Shown one piece after another: positions 53,696 through 62,015 of a stretch of 64,000 bases of DNA. The position numbers and the translations under genes are program-made. The notes under the pieces were generated by a model, which saw only the letters and a list, made by a program, of their open reading frames with translations, searched no databases and was not told where the DNA came from. The stretch lies in contig NZ_CP042809.1 in the NCBI RefSeq assembly GCF_004014775.2, positions 1-64,000 of the forward strand, given 5' to 3'. This DNA comes from Acetobacter oryzoeni. GTDB lineage: Bacteria > Pseudomonadota > Alphaproteobacteria > Acetobacterales > Acetobacteraceae. Position 1 is the first letter of the stretch. Every line of letters begins with the position of its first letter.

Positions 53696-54112
53696 TCAGA
53701 GGTGGCCAACGACCATGCCATCCTGCCCCCGCAAGTAGTGCACCATATATTCCGCTCCTGCGAGTGAGAGGGGCTCAGCAAGGCCCTGCAACCCTTCCAC
53801 AAGAGCCTCGTGTCGGCGTGCAGCGATAAAGGCCAGCGCACTGCCTCTTGAAAATGGCCTGAAGGACTCATCACCACGCAACTGGAACCGGAGTGGAACA
53901 AGGTCTGCCAGCCCGCGTGCAACATCATGAGGCGTTGGATCCTGCTCTGGTACCAAAGACCGAAGCAGCGCAGAGGCTTGCCTGTCTTCCTGAATGGCCA
54001 GCAGCAGCCCTTCAAACCGCCTGACTGTGGAAAGTGTGACAAAGGAAGGTGTGGGCATTCCATTCACGATATGGAATGCCGTGCGCCCCAGCTCCTGAAC
54101 AAGCTGTCTCAT
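53696..54112 (-). CDS. Hypothetical protein
   Basis: 138 residues, helical and soluble (HDVARGLADLVPLRFQLRGDESFRPFSRGSALAFIAARRHEALVEGLQ). Not recognised. Its start overlaps the stop of the cysteine-rich protein upstream (ATGA). Confidence 0.55.
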   Translation of the reverse strand: MRQLVQELGRTAFHIVNGMPTPSFVTLSTVRRFEGLLLAIQEDRQASALLRSLVPEQDPTPHDVARGLADLVPLRFQLRGDESFRPFSRGSALAFIAARRHEALVEGLQGLAEPLSLAGAEYMVHYLRGQDGMVVGHL

Positions 54113-54546
54113 ACCGCCATTCTCCTGCGGATCATGCCAATGCGATCGAGAACCCGCGCATCACGGGAAGCGACTGCGGCCATCCTTGCCTGCTCTGCTT
54201 CCTCTTCGATTTCTGCCATGATCTCCTGATTGAGTGCTATTCTGGCAGCCTCTTGGTCTTCACTGTCCCAGTAGTCTTCCTCCACATCATCGCACCCTGC
54301 CGGGCAGCAGCCGTACTCAATGCCGTGACAGCAGAACCCCTCAAGGTGCCCCTCATCGGCGTCTGGGGCATAGTTCCCTTTCTGTCTGGCATAGTCCTGC
54401 AGGGCTGCGGCCTGATCGGGAGCGAGCCGAGAGGCAGTCTGATCAATCTCTCTTGTCAGTTTCTGAACATAGAGTTCATAAGAGCAGCCACAGCCCTTGC
54501 TGGCTGCGGAATTGGCTGTTTCGTACAGTTCTGCGACAGTTGACAT
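54109..54546 (-). CDS. Cysteine-rich plasmid protein
   Basis: 145 residues. Central cluster FCCHGIEYGCCPAGCDDVEEDYWDSEDQEAA, with further cysteines near the start (KGCGCSYE). The spacing could bind zinc or a metal cluster. The C-terminus is a long acidic helix. Not recognised. Confidence 0.6.
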   Translation of the reverse strand: MSTVAELYETANSAASKGCGCSYELYVQKLTREIDQTASRLAPDQAAALQDYARQKGNYAPDADEGHLEGFCCHGIEYGCCPAGCDDVEEDYWDSEDQEAARIALNQEIMAEIEEEAEQARMAAVASRDARVLDRIGMIRRRMAV

Positions 54547-54567
54547 AGGGGTTACTCCGGCTGGACT

Positions 54568-54588
54568 GGCCGGGGCACCTCCCCGGCC
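54568..54588. terminator. GC hairpin between ssb and the cysteine-rich gene
   Basis: GGCCGGGG-CACCT-CCCCGGCC is a perfect 8-bp stem, 21 bp after the ssb stop on the minus strand. The T-tract (TTTTTTCTCTAA) precedes the stem in that direction, so it may be a weak terminator or a structural element. Confidence 0.5.
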
Positions 54589-54608
54589 TTAGAGAAAAAA
54601 ACTGGCAC

Positions 54609-55097
54609 TCAGAACGGGATCTCGTCATCGAGACCAGCGTTTGACTGCGGCGCATCCCATCCACCGGCCTGACCGCCGTTATTGCGGGTGCCAGAGTTCC
54701 GTGGGGCGTTGCTGTATCCGCCACTCTGTTCACCCTCCTCAGTGTGCCGCGTATCCAGAATGGTCAGCTCGCCCCCAAAACGAGGCAGCACAATTTCAGT
54801 TGTGTAGTTGTCCTTGCCGTCCTGTCCCTGCCATTTCCGGGTCTGGAGTGAGCCTTCGAGATAGACCTTGCGGCCCTTGCGCAGGAAACGTTCCGCCACA
54901 TCTGCCAGACGTTCATTGAACACGACGATCTTGTGCCATTCAGTGCGCTCACGCCGTTCGCCAGACTGGCGGTCGTTCCAGGTATCGGACGTGGCCAGAG
55001 AGAAAGAAACAATCTTCTGCCCGGACTGGGAGTGACGCACTTCGGGGTCTTTGCCGAGGTTGCCGACAAGAATAACTTTATTAACGGAACCTGCCAC
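54609..55097 (-). CDS. ssb: Single-stranded DNA-binding protein
   Basis: 162 residues. OB-fold start SVNKVILVGNLGKDPEVRHSQSGQKIVSFSLATSDTW, core TEWHKIVVFNERLADVAERFLRKGRKVYLEGSLQTRKW, Gly/Asn-rich linker and the acidic tip DDEIPF that recruits partners. Plasmid SSBs protect transferred DNA in recipients. Its upstream region is a near copy of that of the 56319 gene. Confidence 0.95.
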   Translation of the reverse strand: MAGSVNKVILVGNLGKDPEVRHSQSGQKIVSFSLATSDTWNDRQSGERRERTEWHKIVVFNERLADVAERFLRKGRKVYLEGSLQTRKWQGQDGKDNYTTEIVLPRFGGELTILDTRHTEEGEQSGGYSNAPRNSGTRNNGGQAGGWDAPQSNAGLDDEIPF

Positions 55098-55173
55098 AAC
55101 ACTTCTCCTACCCTGCTATACTTCTGATGAAACCGGCTTTACTGGCCGTTGGCGGTATTGTTTCTTCCGCCTA

Positions 55174-55460
55174 CAAGTAAAAGATAGTACGGATACTGAA
55201 ATAATGCAAGAAAAAACGACAGGAAAACGTAAGAAAATATAAGTTTTTTCAAGAAAAACCCAAATACACAAACCTTTCATTCCCGCATGCCCTTTATTTA
55301 CTTACTAATACATAAGTAAATAGCAAGTATAGGAAAGAACGGCGGTGAGCATTAGCACGAAAGTGGCGAGACCCCGTTTAGGGGGCTCGACATCTCTTAG
55401 CGGCTATGCCGCTTAGAGATGCTGGGCGAACGCACCCTGAGAGGGGCGCCCCGGACACTG
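55174..55460 (-). repeat. Structured upstream region, copy 1 (before ssb)
   Basis: CAAGTAAAAGATAGTAC (55174-55190) and, beyond an AT-rich gap, a block from CCGCATGCCCTTTATTTACT through GGTGAGCATTAGCACGAAAG and three hairpins. The central hairpin is CATCTCTTAGCGGC-TAT-GCCGCTTAGAGATG. A second copy lies at 57089-57375 in the same orientation and at the same distance from a gene. Confidence 0.75.
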
Positions 55461-55820
55461 CAGAGGACCACCCGGAAAAGCTGAAACGGTCAGAAAGAAA
55501 GGAAGCAACCCGACAGGAAATCCAAGGCCATGCCGGTCGAGACCAGAACGATTCAGGCTTACAGCCAAAAGAGTGAGAGGATCCAGAACGCCCTCCCCCG
55601 CACCCAGCCTCATATGAGGAGGAAAAAGGGTGCAGTGATCCCCTTCATGAGCAGATGCAATCGGAGCTAACGGGGAACCTGAAGCGTCAGAGCGTGAGAA
55701 CAGTCCAAGAGCTGCCGGGGCGCAGCCCCGGCCGTTCATAGTTGGCCAGCTCTGCTGGCCCCCTTTTCCCCGCGCTGGTACGAGGCGCAAGAGAAAGGCG
55801 GCACTGAGGCCGCCTTGTTG
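55461..55820. other. Non-coding region with GC hairpins
   Basis: No supported gene. GCCGGGGC-GCA-GCCCCGGC (55714-55732) and GGCCAGC-TCT-GCTGGCC (55744-55760) are perfect stems with 3-base loops. Confidence 0.5.
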
Positions 55821-55967
55821 TCAGGAATGATGGGACGCCTGAGCGTCGAGCCTGTCGCGCAATTTGTTAAGGCGGCGCAGGATTGGGCCGAGAGCGATGC
55901 CAAAGGCGAGAGTTCCAAAGGCAAAGATGCCGTAAACCACCACCATGTTAACCGTAAAATTATCCAT
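55821..55967 (-). CDS. Small single-pass membrane protein
   Basis: 48 residues: MDNFTVNMVVVYGIFAFGTLAFGIALGPILRRLNKLRDRLDAQASHHS. One membrane segment and a basic helical tail. Overlaps the upstream membrane gene by 8 bases. Not recognised. Confidence 0.55.
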   Translation of the reverse strand: MDNFTVNMVVVYGIFAFGTLAFGIALGPILRRLNKLRDRLDAQASHHS

Positions 55968-56259
55968 GATCGGTTTTCTCCTCGTCTGGAGGATATGGGA
56001 TATAGGCCAGAATAAGCAAGGAAATACCTTCCATGAACAAAGAACCGCAACCCGCCACAATCATATGATTCAGACTGACGGGAACGGTTGCTGTCAGCAA
56101 GGGGGTTATAATTCCGATGCCTGCGATACTGAGTGCGCTTGTTTGTAGTGCCCCAGCAAGGGCCTTGAGCCGATCCTCCTGAGATTTCCGGGTCTGCCTT
56201 GGGGGCAGAATAGCCCTGAGAAAGCGGCGCTCCCGGTCTGTAATCTGGTTCGTGTTCAT
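55960..56259 (-). CDS. Two-pass membrane protein
   Basis: 99 residues: a basic N-terminal part, then SALSIAGIGIITPLLTATVPVSLNHMIVAGCGSLFMEGISLLILAYIPY, i.e. two membrane segments. Coupled with the small membrane gene downstream. The pair could be holin-like or an entry-exclusion type, but nothing proves this. Confidence 0.6.
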   Translation of the reverse strand: MNTNQITDRERRFLRAILPPRQTRKSQEDRLKALAGALQTSALSIAGIGIITPLLTATVPVSLNHMIVAGCGSLFMEGISLLILAYIPYPPDEEKTDHG

Positions 56260-56283
56260 CCAATACTCATCCGGTGTGAAGGA

Positions 56284-56310
56284 AAAGAACCGGGCGGCGA
56301 AGCCGCCCGG
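56284..56310 (-). terminator. Rho-independent terminator after 56319 gene
   Basis: On the minus strand CCGGGCGGC-TTC-GCCGCCCGG is followed by TTCTTTTCC. Perfect 9-bp stem, 9 bp after the stop codon. Confidence 0.85.
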
Positions 56311-56318
56311 CCGCTGTA

Positions 56319-56999
56319 TCAGAAGCCCAGAGCGTCTGCCTGTGCATCGGCGATCTGACGATCAAGAGAGCGGGCGGAATTGCGGCTGTAGGGCTTCCAT
56401 TCAGAACCAAAGTATTCGGCGTAAGCCTTGGCGGCACCTTCTGCAAGGGCTGACAGGCCATAGGCTTTCATGCCGAGTTGTGCGGCAAATTCGCGGGCGA
56501 AGGCGGCGCGGTTGGCCTGCCCATCCACCCCCATACGATCTTCGTCGCGGTTGTCGTTTGTAAAGCCAGAGGACAGTTCACGGGCGGCCTGCCGCTTGGT
56601 TTCATAGAACTGGGCCTGCCCGAAAGCAGAGGCCACACGTGCGCCCACGATGCGCTGCATGTGCATTTCAAGAGCGCGGTAATTCTTTTCACCGTTTACG
56701 GTGGTTGCAAGAATGGGTTCCATGATCTTGATTTCTTCCATCACGGAATTGTAACCGGCTCCGAACACTTCATCAGTGTCCACTTCATCAATGGCGAAGG
56801 CGCGGGCAATGGCTGCGGCCTGTGCATCGGTGGGAATGAGTGCCTTGACGGCTTCAAGGGTAGCGATAGGGGCAGCAGCCTTGCGGTCAACGGCTTCCTG
56901 AAAGGAACGGGCGCGTGGTGCGTTTTTATTGGCCTTGTTAGCTTTCTTCTCTTGCGCTTCGGTATGGGCTTGAGCGATAGCGGTAGCAGCGTTTGACAT
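56319..56999 (-). CDS. Hypothetical plasmid protein with ssb-like control region
   Basis: 226 residues from ATG 56999 (behind AGGAGATTGGTC). Ala-rich and helical, with no membrane segment. The N-terminus is Lys/Ala-rich (KKANKANKNAPRARSFQEAVDRKAAA). It shares its promoter-proximal 17-mer and the structured upstream block with ssb, so both are probably regulated together, perhaps in DNA metabolism after transfer. Not recognised. Confidence 0.65.
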   Translation of the reverse strand: MSNAATAIAQAHTEAQEKKANKANKNAPRARSFQEAVDRKAAAPIATLEAVKALIPTDAQAAAIARAFAIDEVDTDEVFGAGYNSVMEEIKIMEPILATTVNGEKNYRALEMHMQRIVGARVASAFGQAQFYETKRQAARELSSGFTNDNRDEDRMGVDGQANRAAFAREFAAQLGMKAYGLSALAEGAAKAYAEYFGSEWKPYSRNSARSLDRQIADAQADALGF

Positions 57000-57088
57000 G
57001 ACCAATCTCCTGTCTGGCGTTAGCCCCGTTTCAGTGTTCGCATCACTGGCTCGGGGCGCTTTAATGATTGGGAGTTATTTCCCTCTCA

Positions 57089-57375
57089 CAAGTAAAAGAT
57101 AGTACAAACCGCCCCACAATTGCAAGCATAAAATGCAATAAAAACAACAAAATAAATGAATTATTTTTGTTTACTTGTCCATTAACTTCCTCTTTCTTTT
57201 CCGCATGCCCTTTATTTACTTTCACACAAACAAGTAAATGTAAGTATAGGAAAGAATGACGGTGAGCATTAGCACGAAAGTGGCGAGACCCCTTCAGGGG
57301 GCTCGACATCTCTTGGAGGCTCGGCCGCCTAGAGATGTCGAGCGAACGCACCCCGACAGGGGCGTCCCGGATCCG
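57089..57375 (-). repeat. Structured upstream region, copy 2 (before 56319 gene)
   Basis: Same order as copy 1: CAAGTAAAAGATAGTAC (57089-57105), AT-rich gap, CCGCATGCCCTTTATTTACT (57201-57220), GGTGAGCATTAGCACGAAAG and three hairpins. The central stem here is CGACATCTCT/AGAGATGTCG with GGAGGC-TCG-GCCGCC on top. Base changes against copy 1 mostly keep the stems. Confidence 0.75.
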
Positions 57376-57480
57376 TATTGAGGTGGCGCACGCAAGACCA
57401 GGGCAAACGGAAACAAGGAAACTGCGTCTGCCCAAGCCCAACCGGATCTGAACTCTCTTCATAATTTTGATGAAGGTCTG
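57376..57480. other. Spacer between structured copy 2 and the 57554 operon
   Basis: About 105 bp between the structured block and the plasmid element. No gene or strong structure seen. Confidence 0.4.
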
Positions 57481-57504
57481 TTTTTTCTATTCGGTCGCAT
57501 CATG
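57481..57504 (+). promoter_or_regulatory. GTCGCATCATG element before 57554 operon
   Basis: TTTTTTCTATTC precedes GGTCGCATCATG (57493-57504), 50 bases before ATG 57554. No SD-masking stem was found. Confidence 0.6.
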
Positions 57505-57553
57505 GCCTGACAGAAACGCAGAACGGAATTTTATTATGTGGAAGGACAACACG

Positions 57554-57769
57554 ATGACATCTGAGGCACACCGCAAAAGCCCCTGGGCCAGACCCTGTAT
57601 TATTGAGCTCACATCTGGCGAAAACCCCTTCTCTCTCTTTCCGCGAGAGCCATCCGACCATTTTACGCTCATAAGATCGAAAGCGGGCATGACCTCCTTC
57701 TGCGTCCTGACAGACCCAAGAAGTGACCCGTCTCTCACGAAGAACACCCCGCCCGAAGATAGGCAGTGA
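57554..57769 (+). CDS. Hypothetical small protein
   Basis: 71 residues from ATG 57554 behind AAGGACAACACG. Not recognised. It ends 7 bp before the next gene. Confidence 0.5.
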   Translation: MTSEAHRKSPWARPCIIELTSGENPFSLFPREPSDHFTLIRSKAGMTSFCVLTDPRSDPSLTKNTPPEDRQ

Positions 57770-57776
57770 GCGGCTC

Positions 57777-58055
57777 ATGGTTTCCCCACGCTCCACGACG
57801 AAATACAAACCCCGCCAGCCGGATCTGTTTGGATATCGCAAGCCACGCGCACCACAGCGCTATCTGGCACACATGATTGATGTTGGAGATCACGGCTGTA
57901 TTTACGAACCGGGCAATACATGCGTTGCCTTGTTTTCATACGCCCGCTGTGGTTGGGAGAGTGGCTGGATTGAGCGTCAGAACAAAACACATGTTCTACG
58001 GGGCGTGGCCTGTGCGAAGTGCAACGATCAACCCCAAGGATCGTTGGCGGACTAA
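57777..58055 (+). CDS. Hypothetical small protein with cysteines
   Basis: 92 residues from ATG 57777. The middle GDHGCIYEPGNTCVALFSYARCGWESGWIE and the end GVACAKCNDQ contain five cysteines, ending in a CxxC. Not recognised; possibly a zinc-binding plasmid protein. Confidence 0.5.
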   Translation: MVSPRSTTKYKPRQPDLFGYRKPRAPQRYLAHMIDVGDHGCIYEPGNTCVALFSYARCGWESGWIERQNKTHVLRGVACAKCNDQPQGSLAD

Positions 58056-58178
58056 GACCCCACTATGCGATAGCAACAATACCTTGCCTATGATTTACGA
58101 CATGTTAAATGGGTTTTTCCGCTACAGGTCAGAGATTTAGTATTGAGACGACATTCAGACAACAGAAAGACAGGCACA

Positions 58179-58754
58179 ATGGCAGAGTCCACATCCGTTT
58201 ACGAACCTGACACACAAAAGGTGGAACAGACCGTTACAATCATATCAGCCTATGTAAGCCACAACACGGTCAGCACCGAAGCCCTCCCAGATCTGATCAG
58301 ATCTGTCTATGCGACACTCGATACACTCTCACCCTCCCACCCCGCTCCTAAAGCCCCTGAGAAAGCCGTAACACCCGCAGTTGATCCAGTTTCTGACGTG
58401 ATACCTGAACCACCCGTTCCCGAAAAAAGCGTGTCTCAAGAACGCACACCGGCGGTACCGATCAAACGCTCGGTTTTCCCAGATTATATCGTCTGTCTTG
58501 AGGACGGTAAGAAAACCAAGATGCTGAAATCCTACATTCAGAGACATTTCAACCTGACCCCTGAGGATTACCGCGCACGCTGGGGATTGCCCCCGGAATA
58601 TCCTATGGTGGCACCAAGCTACTCCGCACAGCGGGCCGCCATTGCCAAGCGCAACTCACTGGGACGACGTGGCGATGACACCAATGCCACACTCTCATCA
58701 GGTGAAACAAATATCGCGTCAAATCGTAAAGCACGTGGCCGCAAAACGAAATAA
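58179..58754 (+). CDS. MucR/Ros-family zinc-finger regulator
   Basis: 191 residues from ATG 58179. The N-terminus has TVTIISAYVSHNTVSTEALPDLIRSVYATL, followed by a Pro-rich insert. Then comes the Ros-type zinc finger (SVFPDYIVCLEDGKKTKMLKSYIQRHFNLTPEDYRARWGLPPEYPMVAPSYSAQRAAIAK). MucR/Ros proteins bind A/T-rich DNA with T-steps and silence foreign or virulence genes. The insert makes it longer than the usual 140 residues. Confidence 0.9.
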   Translation: MAESTSVYEPDTQKVEQTVTIISAYVSHNTVSTEALPDLIRSVYATLDTLSPSHPAPKAPEKAVTPAVDPVSDVIPEPPVPEKSVSQERTPAVPIKRSVFPDYIVCLEDGKKTKMLKSYIQRHFNLTPEDYRARWGLPPEYPMVAPSYSAQRAAIAKRNSLGRRGDDTNATLSSGETNIASNRKARGRKTK

Positions 58755-58781
58755 GTCTGACCATTCAATAAAAAGTCCATT

Positions 58782-58846
58782 TCTCGTTTTCGGTCGCATG
58801 ACGATGGATGACACCTGAAGCATCGATACACAAATGGGAAACGAGA
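58782..58846 (+). promoter_or_regulatory. GTCGCATGACG element before small membrane genes
   Basis: GGTCGCATGACG lies at 58792-58803. TCTCGTTT (58782-58789) and AAACGAGA (58839-58846) are a perfect inverted pair enclosing the element and reaching the ribosome site before ATG 58848. Confidence 0.55.
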
Positions 58847-58847
58847 C

Positions 58848-59039
58848 ATGGATAGCGATAGTGTTAGTCTCAACGCAGTTTTAATTCTGTTGCTTTACTC
58901 TGTTGTGGTTTTTATTGTGACGAGACTTTGGTTTAGCGAACGCAGACAGTGTATACTCGCATTCTGTTTACTTACAGTCCCAGCCTTTCTGGCGGCATTG
59001 TGTGGTGGCTCGGACTCACTGTTCAGCAATGGCCCCTAA
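58848..59039 (+). CDS. Two-pass small membrane protein
   Basis: 63 residues. Segments LNAVLILLLYSVVVFIVTRLWF and CILAFCLLTVPAFLAALCG. Not recognised. Confidence 0.55.
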   Translation: MDSDSVSLNAVLILLLYSVVVFIVTRLWFSERRQCILAFCLLTVPAFLAALCGGSDSLFSNGP

Positions 59040-59057
59040 CAAGGAGAACACTTCATT

Positions 59058-59252
59058 ATGGATCCCACCGATAACACACGCACCATAACCCAAGGCGTAA
59101 CTTACGGGTTTGCAGAAATAGCGATTGGCTGCACCGCCATTGGCCTTGCCTGTTCTGGTCACACGACCATCGCCCAATGGATGATGATTCCTACCACAGT
59201 GGCTGGTATGTTCGCCTGGGGTTACATGATGAAAGCCGCGAAGATACGGTGA
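59058..59252 (+). CDS. Small membrane protein
   Basis: 64 residues with weak hydrophobic segments (GFAEIAIGCTAIGLACSG and WMMIPTTVAGMFAWGYMM). Starts at ATG 59058 behind AAGGAGAAC, 18 bp after the previous gene. Not recognised. Confidence 0.55.
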   Translation: MDPTDNTRTITQGVTYGFAEIAIGCTAIGLACSGHTTIAQWMMIPTTVAGMFAWGYMMKAAKIR

Positions 59253-59262
59253 AACGCTCTCC

Positions 59263-59294
59263 TCCCACCTGCAAGACAGACTATGCAGGTGGGA
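59263..59294 (+). terminator. Hairpin after small membrane genes
   Basis: TCCCACCTGCA/TGCAGGTGGGA is a perfect 11-bp stem without a T-tract. It probably ends the transcript between converging genes. Confidence 0.6.
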
Positions 59295-59305
59295 TAACTC
59301 TGACG

Positions 59306-59627
59306 CTAGAATGCGTAAGGTTTCCGCATCGCCAAGTCTTTCATCAGAGGCAGTTTGGACTGGTGGATGACTGAGACGCTCGCCATGTTATAAATTGGCC
59401 GACCGTCCATGTAGCCAAAGGCAAATAAAGCCGCTGCATCCTTCATTTCATGCAGGGGCCGGACAAACCAGTCGTGAGTCTCTGTTCCTCCAGGCTGCCC
59501 AAGGAGCGCTGTCAGCGTCTCAATTTTCCTCTTTCTCCACTCAGGACACTCGTCACCGAGTGTTGCAATCTGCAAAGACACCCCACAGCCCATTTTTTGC
59601 AAGAGGGTATCAGGCGTTACTGCCTCA
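59306..59627 (-). pseudogene. C-terminal part of a gene split by the IS5-family element
   Basis: Joined in frame to the N-terminal part at 60533-60867 when the IS and one TCA copy are removed (...RAIVSEAVTPDTLLQKMGCGVS...). The restored protein has about 217 residues. The C-terminal part is mixed alpha/beta (LFAFGYMDGRPIYNMASVSVIHQSK). Not recognised. Confidence 0.8.
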
Positions 59628-60532
59628 GAGCCCTTTTGGAAATTCGCTATGATAGGGTTTCAAGAGGTTTTGAGTGTGATTCAAAGGCAGGATGTGGACG
59701 CCAGCACAACGAGGCCGCATGGCCGGAATTACACGCAAGACGAAACGCTATCCGTCTGATCTGACAGATGAGGAATGGGAGCGCATAGCGCCTCTGATGC
59801 CCCCTGCGAACCGGCGTGGTCGGAAACGGACAACCGATTTCCGTGAGATCATCAATGCTCTGCGCTATCTCGTGCGCTCAGGCTGTGGTTGGGAGATGCT
59901 TCCGGTTCATTTTGGCCCATGGCAAACGGTTTACTGGTGGTTCCGCAGGCTGATGCGCCGTTTCCTGTTCCAGACCATTCATGATGTCTGTCTGATGCTC
60001 GATCGTGAAGCGGCAGGACGCGAAACCAGTCCATCGGGTGGTGTCATTGATAGCCAGAGTATCAAGGCACCCCACGCAAAGACACGTGGTTATGACGCAG
60101 GCAAGAAGATCGTCGGTCGGAAACGTCACATCGCAGTTGATACGGATGGCCGCCTTCTCCTGGTCCAGCTGACAACAGCCGATATTTCGGACAGTGCAGG
60201 AGGACAGATGATCCTTGATGCCATTCGTAAACGCTGGCCTTGGGTGAAGCACCTGTTTGCCGATGGAGCCTATGACCGCCTCCAGTTGATGGATAAGGCC
60301 ACGTTTCTCGACTTCACAGTCGAGATCATCCGGCGGTCAGAGACAGCAAAAGGGTTTGAAATCCTGCCGCGTCGGTGGGTTGTGGAACGGACCTTCGGTT
60401 GGATGATCCGCTGGCGTCGCCTTGTGAAGGACTACGAACAGCGGATCGACGTCGCAGAGGCCATGATCCACATCGCCATGGGATGCCTCATGCTACGCCG
60501 AAACGCTCATCCGTGAATTTCCAAAAGGGCTC
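59628..60532 (+). mobile_element. IS5-family element, IS1031-like
   Basis: 905 bp with perfect 18-bp terminal repeats (GAGCCCTTTTGGAAATTC at the left end) and a 3-bp TCA duplication on both sides (59625-59627, 60533-60535). TNA duplications and length of about 0.9 kb match the IS1031 group known from Komagataeibacter. The insert has one intact transposase. Confidence 0.92.
59719..60516 (+). CDS. IS5-family DDE transposase
   Basis: 265 residues from ATG 59719. DUF4096-type start (YPSDLTDEEWERIAPLMP) and DDE motif GGVIDSQSIKAPHA, LFADGAYDR, VVERTFGWMIRWRRLVKDYE. The frame is complete, so the element may be active. Confidence 0.92.
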   Translation: MAGITRKTKRYPSDLTDEEWERIAPLMPPANRRGRKRTTDFREIINALRYLVRSGCGWEMLPVHFGPWQTVYWWFRRLMRRFLFQTIHDVCLMLDREAAGRETSPSGGVIDSQSIKAPHAKTRGYDAGKKIVGRKRHIAVDTDGRLLLVQLTTADISDSAGGQMILDAIRKRWPWVKHLFADGAYDRLQLMDKATFLDFTVEIIRRSETAKGFEILPRRWVVERTFGWMIRWRRLVKDYEQRIDVAEAMIHIAMGCLMLRRNAHP

Positions 60533-60867
60533 TCAGAGACTATCGCCCTACATTTGCGTATGTATGTCTCGGCGGCCGTTTCAGATGCCCCACTGAACCG
60601 CATGCCGCCCCCTTCACATGACGCAGCAAAAGTGACGAGCTGACGCATCACTTCCCACTCTGATCCCATTGCAATCAGTGACCAGTTTCTGACACTCCTT
60701 TGGAGGGTGCGCTGGCGGGACGCATAGGATTCATAGAGGTTGTTGTCGCCACCTAATTCGAAGAAAAGATACTGGTCACTCGAAAACCCATGATCTGGGA
60801 AGGCTGCGTTTAGAGTGTCCGCAGAAAACCTCGTGGCTGCGAGGTCATAAACAATACGATAGGACAT
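60533..60867 (-). pseudogene. N-terminal part of a gene split by the IS5-family element
   Basis: MSYRIVYDLAATRFSADTLNAAFPDHGFSSDQYLFFELGGDNNLYES in two stretches, then CRAIVSE up to the insertion. It continues in frame at 59624 on the other side. No other damage is visible, so the insertion is recent. Not recognised. Confidence 0.8.
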
Positions 60868-61034
60868 GAGATGTCGCTTTCTTAAGAGTTATGAACTCCT
60901 TCAGGTCCGACCGGAGCGGGCTGTCGGGTCATGCGCGGCGCACAGCGCCGGCACCGCAGGCCGTCTGGCCCAGCCAGACGGACGAGGAGCCACCGCTTGA
61001 TGCGAGAGACCGTTTCGGTCAGAGCGCTCCTGTC
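60868..61034. other. Intergenic region with GC triloop hairpins
   Basis: CGGCGC-ACA-GCGCCG (60936-60950) and CCGTCTGGC-CCA-GCCAGACGG (60961-60981) are perfect stems. No gene. Confidence 0.5.
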
Positions 61035-61847
61035 TTAGAAAGGAATATCCTGCCCCTCTTTCTGCCTAAGCGATAACCTCATCCTCATGGGCTTTGAAGC
61101 CATTTTCTTTTGAAGTTGGCACCACCTTCTATTGCGTCTGCGCTGCTTTTTTCCTGAGCGCCAATATGAGCGCAGAAGCGGTCGCAACTCGGGCCAACGG
61201 GCTGTTACATCCGCATAGGCAACTGACTGTTCAGAAGCGCAACATCCGTAGCGATCAATGCCCTGTACGATAGCAACGCGCCCTATTTCGGATGAAATCT
61301 GCACAAGGCATCCATCGTTCAGGTCGGGTTGCGAAGGGAGCCGTAAGAGAGCTTTGCTGTCAGCATTGTGCAGGGCAAGCCAGCCGCCAGCCAACGTGAC
61401 AAGCCCTGAGAGAGCCATCAGATCGTAATCAGGCAGGATATGCTGTATCGCCATCTTTAAATCGGGCACGGCTTGCCAGAACCTGATCCTTTTATCGGCT
61501 AACGGCCCGCTGTAGCCTTCAGGATTCTCACACGATACGATTTCGCACATATCACACTGATAGATTTTACGTCCGCTTTTCCAATAAGCAACACTGACGT
61601 CCTCGAAACAATCAACCCATTCCACGGCTCGGATATCCAGTGCTGGATATTCTACAGAAAGAGCGTCTGCATGATGGAGAAGGGTCGAACCAGAGCCGTT
61701 ATACAGTGTGACTTGTACCGTTTTTTCATCCAGAAACATGATGTCTTCGGAGTGACAGTATCCCTCAACAAGCTCTTTCACGAGCCTGTTAAGGAGCGAG
61801 GCTGGGCCAGTGAGTGTCTGGACTGATATTGTGGATATACTCATCAT
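61035..61847 (-). CDS. Hypothetical protein
   Basis: About 270 residues, start ATG 61847 or 61844. Contains a CxxC (YQCDMCEIVSCENPEG) that may bind zinc, and a basic C-terminus (GKKQRRRNRRWCQLQKKMASKPMRMRLSLRQKEG). Not recognised. Confidence 0.6.
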   Translation of the reverse strand: MMSISTISVQTLTGPASLLNRLVKELVEGYCHSEDIMFLDEKTVQVTLYNGSGSTLLHHADALSVEYPALDIRAVEWVDCFEDVSVAYWKSGRKIYQCDMCEIVSCENPEGYSGPLADKRIRFWQAVPDLKMAIQHILPDYDLMALSGLVTLAGGWLALHNADSKALLRLPSQPDLNDGCLVQISSEIGRVAIVQGIDRYGCCASEQSVAYADVTARWPELRPLLRSYWRSGKKQRRRNRRWCQLQKKMASKPMRMRLSLRQKEGQDIPF

Positions 61848-62015
61848 TGGGATCCTGTGATTTTGGTCCCAATTTCGTGGGGCACAGACAACCGATCGGG
61901 GCAATGGCGCGCCATTAAGGGCGCGGGCCGTCAGGCCGCACCATTGCGGCGAGCGTGTTGTTCTGTGCGCTCAAGGCATTATAAAAGTCTCTTTCCTGAA
62001 GAAATGAGTATTTTT

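Noticed and set aside
55413..56263. Minus-strand frames of 125 and 175 codons
   Set aside because: They run through hairpin-rich non-coding DNA or shadow the two small membrane genes. Composition is untypical and there is no start site.
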